From Actinokineospora xionganensis (lineage in GTDB: Bacteria > Actinomycetota > Actinomycetes > Mycobacteriales > Pseudonocardiaceae), in contig NZ_JABVED010000001.1 of NCBI RefSeq assembly GCF_014323725.1, positions 168,505 to 232,504 of the forward strand: a stretch of 64,000 nucleotides of DNA, in the 5' to 3' direction. Below the pieces are notes generated by a model. It was not told the origin of the DNA, ran no database searches, and saw only the letters and a list, made by a program, of their open reading frames with translations. The position numbers and the translations under genes were made by a program. Of this stretch, positions 61,101-64,000 are shown piece after piece (within the stretch, counting starts at the first letter, position 1; every line of letters starts with the position of its first letter).

Positions 61101-63563
61101 GGCGTCGGTGGTCGCCCGCTGCTGGGCGAGGAAGATCCGGAACACGGCGGCTTCCAGCTCCGGGGTGCGTTCCAGATCGGTGACGCCGTAGTGGCTCAGC
61201 GCCTTGGCGAGCTTGGCCTGGAACCGCTCCGGCAGCCCGGCCCGCTCCACGTCGAGGCTCTGCAGGTAGGTGTGGAAGTACTCGCGGGCGCTGTGCAGGT
61301 GGCTCTCACCGCTGATGTCCTCGCCCGCCGGCCGGTTGCGGCTCAGGTCGGCGAGATCGGCGAAAATGGTCATCAGGCGCACTTCCGCGGCCAGCTGCCG
61401 CGCGCCCGCCTCCCGCGCCGCGAGGTACTCCTGCAGGATGCCGCCCTCGTCCTGGGGGTCGACATCGTAGCCGAGCAACTGCCCGCACAGGTCCTGTAGG
61501 CGGTCGCCCGCCGAGACGTCCGGGCGGTCCGCGAGGTCCCAGTCCACCTGGTCGTCGGCCCCGGCATCGGCGGCGGCGCCGCCGTTGTCCTCCAGGGGTT
61601 CCAGCCGCAGCAGTGGGGCGCCGGTCTCCACCAGGCTGCCCACCGCCACGGCGCATTCCTTGATCCGGGCGGCGAACGGCGCCCGCAGCACCGTCTCCAT
61701 CTTCATGCTCTCCAGCACCAACACCGGTGCCCCGGCCTCCACCTCCGACCCGGCCGCGACCGGGGTGGCCACGACCAGCGCCGGGGCGGGGGAGCGCAGC
61801 ACGCCGCCCTCGTCGCGGCTGACCCGGTGCGCGACACCGTCGACCTCGACCAGGACCACCGGGCCCGCGGTGCCCAGGAGCAGGCGGTGCGCGGCGCCGT
61901 TGACGCGGATCCGCCCGGCGTGTTGGTCGAAGCGGTCGAGTTCGACGTCGGCGGTGCGGACATCGCGGCCGGCCTCGATGCCGACCCGGAACCGGTGGGC
62001 CGCGACCCGGGTGACCCGGACGCGGTAGGTGGCGCCACGCAGCTTGAGGTCGAGCCCGCGGCCGCTCTCGTGCCGCACCTGCGGCCTGCCGCCGAACGCG
62101 GTGGACAGCAGCCGCTGCTGTTCGACGCCTTCCTCTTCCTCATAGGCCTGGATGGCGGCCGCGGCGATGGCGACGGCGGAGTGGCGCTGGGAGACGAGCC
62201 TGCCCTCCCCGCGGACCCGGTCGATCCAACCGGTGTCGGCGCTGGCGTCGATGACCTCGGGCTGGTCGAGCAGGTCGAGCACGAAGCTCTTGTTGGTCGC
62301 GCCGCCGTCGATGATCACCGTGGTGGCGGCCATGGCGTGGCGCAGCCTGCCCAGCGCCTCGGTCCGGTCGCGGCCGTGGGCGATGATCTTCGCGATCATC
62401 GAGTCGAAGTCGGCGGGGATGGTGTCGCCCTCGCGCACGCCGGTGTCGACCCGGATGCCGGGGCCCGAGGGCAGTTCCATCCGGACGATGCGGCCGGGGG
62501 AGGGCGCGAAGTCGCGGTCCGGGTCCTCGGCGTTGAGCCGGGCCTCGACGGCGTGTCCGCGCTCGACCGGCGGCTCGCCCTCCAGCCGGTTCCCCGACGC
62601 CACCCACAGCTGGGCCTTCACCAGGTCGAATCCCGTGGTGGCCTCGGTGATCGGGTGCTCCACCTGCAGCCGGGTGTTGACCTCCAGGAACGCGAACACC
62701 TTGTCGCCGGGGTGATACAGGAACTCCACGGTGGCGGCGCCGCGGTAGCCGACCGCGACGGCAAGCCGCTCGGCGGACGCCTTGAGCTCGGCGGTCTGCT
62801 CGGCGCTGAGCACCGGGGACGCCGACTCTTCGATGATCTTCTGGTTGCGCCGCTGGATCGAGCAGTCACGCACGCCAAGCGCCCACGCGGTGCCCTGGCC
62901 GTCGCCGATCACCTGCACTTCGACGTGCCGGGCGCCGGTGATGAGGCGCTCCAGGAACACGACTCCGCTGCCGAACGCCCGCGCCGCCTCCTGGCTGGTG
63001 CGCTCGTAGGCCTCGGCCAGGTCGGCGTCGGTGGTGACGACGCGGATACCGCGCCCGCCGCCGCCCGCGGTGGCCTTGAGCATCAGTGGGTAGCCGATTC
63101 CGGCCGCGGCCGACAGCGCGGCGTCGAGCGACTCGACCGGCCCGCGGCTCCACGGCGCGACGGGCACGCCGACCTCCTCGGCGATCAGCTTCGCGCCGAT
63201 CTTGTCGCCGAGCTTGCGCATCGCGTCGGCGCTCGGTCCGACGAAGGTGACGCCGACCTCCTCGCAGAGCGAGGCGAACGCCGGGTCCTCGGCGACGAAG
63301 CCCCAGCCCACCCAGGCGGCGTCGGCCCGAGTCTCGACCAGCGCCTGCTTGAGCACCTTCAGGTCGAGGTAGGGGCGGGCCGAGGCGGGCCCCAGGTTGT
63401 AGGCGACGTCGGCCGCGCGGACGAACGTGGCGTTGCGGTCGACGTCGGTGTGCAGAGCGACCGTTTCGATCGCCGTCCCCGTCTGCGCGGCCAGCTCCCG
63501 GGCGGCATGGATGAGCCGCATCGCGGCCTCTCCGCGGTTGACGATCGCGATACGGCGGAACAT
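58113..63563 (-). CDS. Single-chain acyl-CoA carboxylase (BC, BCCP, central region, CT)
   Basis: This 1816-aa biotin enzyme has every catalytic part in one chain. The biotin carboxylase (about residues 1-450) shows RRIAIVNRGEAAMR, the ATP loop KATAGGGGRGI, and FLEVNTRLQVEHPITE. The BCCP domain contains LESMKMETV with biotinyl Lys621. A long central region (about 680-1300; SAREYFHTYLQSLD, VVSDLARGVVFAWLG) resembles the eukaryotic ACC central domain. Carboxyltransferase N- and C-halves follow (SSGARISMESGTEN, NAEATMLMHTKG, RGPIVFCVISRYHGGAFVVFSK). Start ATG has GGGAAGG eight bases upstream. It converts acetyl-, propionyl- or longer acyl-CoA to the carboxylated form; the substrate cannot be read from sequence. 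Confidence 0.93.
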   Translation of the reverse strand: MFRRIAIVNRGEAAMRLIHAARELAAQTGTAIETVALHTDVDRNATFVRAADVAYNLGPASARPYLDLKVLKQALVETRADAAWVGWGFVAEDPAFASLCEEVGVTFVGPSADAMRKLGDKIGAKLIAEEVGVPVAPWSRGPVESLDAALSAAAGIGYPLMLKATAGGGGRGIRVVTTDADLAEAYERTSQEAARAFGSGVVFLERLITGARHVEVQVIGDGQGTAWALGVRDCSIQRRNQKIIEESASPVLSAEQTAELKASAERLAVAVGYRGAATVEFLYHPGDKVFAFLEVNTRLQVEHPITEATTGFDLVKAQLWVASGNRLEGEPPVERGHAVEARLNAEDPDRDFAPSPGRIVRMELPSGPGIRVDTGVREGDTIPADFDSMIAKIIAHGRDRTEALGRLRHAMAATTVIIDGGATNKSFVLDLLDQPEVIDASADTGWIDRVRGEGRLVSQRHSAVAIAAAAIQAYEEEEGVEQQRLLSTAFGGRPQVRHESGRGLDLKLRGATYRVRVTRVAAHRFRVGIEAGRDVRTADVELDRFDQHAGRIRVNGAAHRLLLGTAGPVVLVEVDGVAHRVSRDEGGVLRSPAPALVVATPVAAGSEVEAGAPVLVLESMKMETVLRAPFAARIKECAVAVGSLVETGAPLLRLEPLEDNGGAAADAGADDQVDWDLADRPDVSAGDRLQDLCGQLLGYDVDPQDEGGILQEYLAAREAGARQLAAEVRLMTIFADLADLSRNRPAGEDISGESHLHSAREYFHTYLQSLDVERAGLPERFQAKLAKALSHYGVTDLERTPELEAAVFRIFLAQQRATTDAGVVATLLRSWLREPPPDEALREPVGLAMEHLIAATQVRFPVVSDLARGVVFAWLGQPMLRRNRARVYADVRKHVRYLAANPDAPDRDERISQMVRTTEPLVRVLSQYLERNARDNAIMLDVLTRRYYGNKRLVGIQTSVVSDRTYVTAERTDFTVVSTAARHDDLPEALRGLGTLAAGAGQLEADIYLAWRSQPEDAADLAAQLATVVSAHPLPAQVRRLTLTVAGRGGDVMHQHITFRPSDSGSDSAMVEDRLIRGLHPYIAQRMQLERLREFDLTRLPSADEDVYLFHCVARENRADERLVAFTQVRDLVGLRDHDGRLVALPTAENTLATCLDSIRRAQGMRPAAARFNTNRIVVYVWQTSDITPVELEQLANRILPTTAGACLEEIEFILRQRNPKTGDLVRIALRITFDATGRPTLAFGEPSDEPVLPLDSYRQKVVRASSRNTVYPYEITRMIGEFTEHDLDENHALAPVDRPRGKNTAAIVAGVVRTPTARHPQGVTRVVLLGDPTTSLGALAEPECRRVIAALDLAERLRVPVEWYTVSSGARISMESGTENMDWVAAALKRIVTFTQDGGEINIVVAGINVGAQPYWNAEATMLMHTKGILVMTPDSAMVLTGKQSLDFSGGVSAEDNFGIGGYDRVMGPNGQAQYWAPDLAAARDLLMSYYDHTYVAPGEDGPRRVETTDPRDRDVTGYPHRAPGSDFSSVGEIFSAETNPDRKKAFDIRVVMRALSDQDRPVLERWAGMADAETAVVQDAHLGGIPVCMVGIESRSVQRRGFPPTDGPDTYTSGTLFPKSSKKVARAINAASGNRPLVVLANLSGFDGSPESMRRLQLEYGAEIGRAIVNFRGPIVFCVISRYHGGAFVVFSKALNPNMTVLALEGSFASVLGGAPAAAVVFTRDVAARIAADPRVRDLEARSAAATGADRAALTAELDELRATVRAEKLGEVAGEFDRVHNIGRAVEVGSVDAVIRAAELRPRVIEAIEAHLA

Positions 63564-64000
63564 CCGACCGACCTTCCCTCTCCTCGACGTCGCCCCTGAG
63601 CATGTGGCGCTCCGGGGCGGGTGTCTGGCGGCATCTTGTCGACGAGTGAGCAGAACTGGCGTTGCCCGCTGTCGACAGCTGACTGTATCGAGTCACACTC
63701 GGTGAGCGTCGCGATATGCCGTCACGGTGTCGCGGGTCCGCTGCGCCGCCTTCCCCTCAAAGTAATGAATCCGAGTTCACCCGAGGGAGGCGGTCGAAGC
63801 GTGCGTCGTCCCTACAAGCGGAGTGAATTCCTTGTCGGGAACGGCGTCGTGCGGGTCGCTCGATTTCGCCGCTTCCGGCCGGGAAAGTGGGAATGATCGG
63901 CGAGCGGCGTGCCCGAATCAGGTCGATCTGCTGTACACCAGGTCCGACCACAGCTATCCCTCGCTGGTCTCCAAGGCCGCGAAGCCCGCGAGTTTCACTG
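63564..64000. other. Terminal intergenic stretch without a convincing gene
   Basis: This holds the carboxylase upstream region. Reading frames on both strands are short and irregular in codon use. One plus-strand frame is open to the window edge from about 63897 (ending VSKAAKPASFT), but I see no start codon with a ribosome site, so it is not called. Confidence 0.4.

Noticed and set aside
63621-63896. 91-codon plus-strand ORF upstream of the carboxylase
   Set aside because: No homology-like pattern or ribosome site; it is a chance open frame in GC-rich DNA.

Overview
The window is chromosomal DNA of a high-GC actinomycete. The evidence is strong G/C at third codon positions, many GTG and TTG starts, Tat and lipoprotein signals, a ROK/IclR/TetR/ECF regulator mix, a TreX-TreY-TreZ trehalose cluster and a single-chain acyl-CoA carboxylase. 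A Pseudonocardiales-type genome would fit, but this is an inference; no rRNA or tRNA gene is present to anchor taxonomy. I see no phage, IS element or CRISPR array.

Layout. 1-3.5 kb: NmrA-like reductase, Tat-exported isoaspartyl peptidase, a 76-aa helical protein and an ArsO-like flavoprotein. 3.5-9.4 kb: a five-gene, translationally coupled sugar-acid operon (lactonase, KDPG-type aldolase, KDG-type kinase, SDR dehydrogenase, galactonate-type dehydratase) facing a divergent ROK repressor across a perfect 14-bp inverted repeat. Together the five enzymes can take an aldose to pyruvate plus glyceraldehyde-3-phosphate. 9.4-15.6 kb: a tiny acidic protein, a PPOX-fold protein, TetR with MDR reductase and acyl-CoA dehydrogenase, RibD/DHFR-like plus VOC, and a duplicated ABM-like protein behind a near-consensus sigma-70 promoter. 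16.1-24.3 kb: malQ-treX-treY-treZ, making trehalose from glycogen-type glucans. 24.6-26.3 kb: DUF427 protein and cysteine desulfurase. 26.4-33.2 kb: a branched-chain-type ABC importer operon (two ATPases, two permeases, lipoprotein) with an acyl-CoA synthetase embedded in it. 33.4-37.5 kb: VOC protein, a membrane protein, and a TPR-membrane protein divergent from a TPR-AAA ATPase.

37.5-46.1 kb is a polysaccharide/uronate-type utilisation locus: a 1106-aa secreted double beta-helix protein with a CBM35-like module, an IclR regulator, a carbohydrate ABC importer (binding lipoprotein and two permeases) and a 5-dehydro-4-deoxyglucarate dehydratase. The same 17-bp element sits upstream of both the secreted enzyme and the importer, so both are probably one IclR regulon. 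A roughly 98-bp tandem duplication at the binding-protein/permease junction has left an extra 33-codon mini-ORF.

46.1-58 kb: a secreted metallophosphoesterase with duplicated C-terminal domains, an MFS exporter with a beta-propeller protein, a cold-shock protein with a clear terminator, an SGNH hydrolase lacking the usual block-III Asn, an ECF41-type sigma factor next to an NDH-2-like oxidoreductase with a SigJ-like promoter, a CPBP protease gene broken by a stop in its catalytic EE motif, and small lipoprotein, DUF4383 and DUF1905 genes. 58.1-63.6 kb: an 1816-aa single-chain biotin carboxylase/BCCP/carboxyltransferase with a central region like eukaryotic ACC, followed by a 17-bp-stem terminator. 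The last 0.44 kb shows no convincing gene.

I did not find one clear new defence or mobile system. The best candidates for something undescribed are the TPR-membrane/TPR-AAA pair, the IclR regulon with its secreted bi-modular beta-helix protein, and the single-chain carboxylase.
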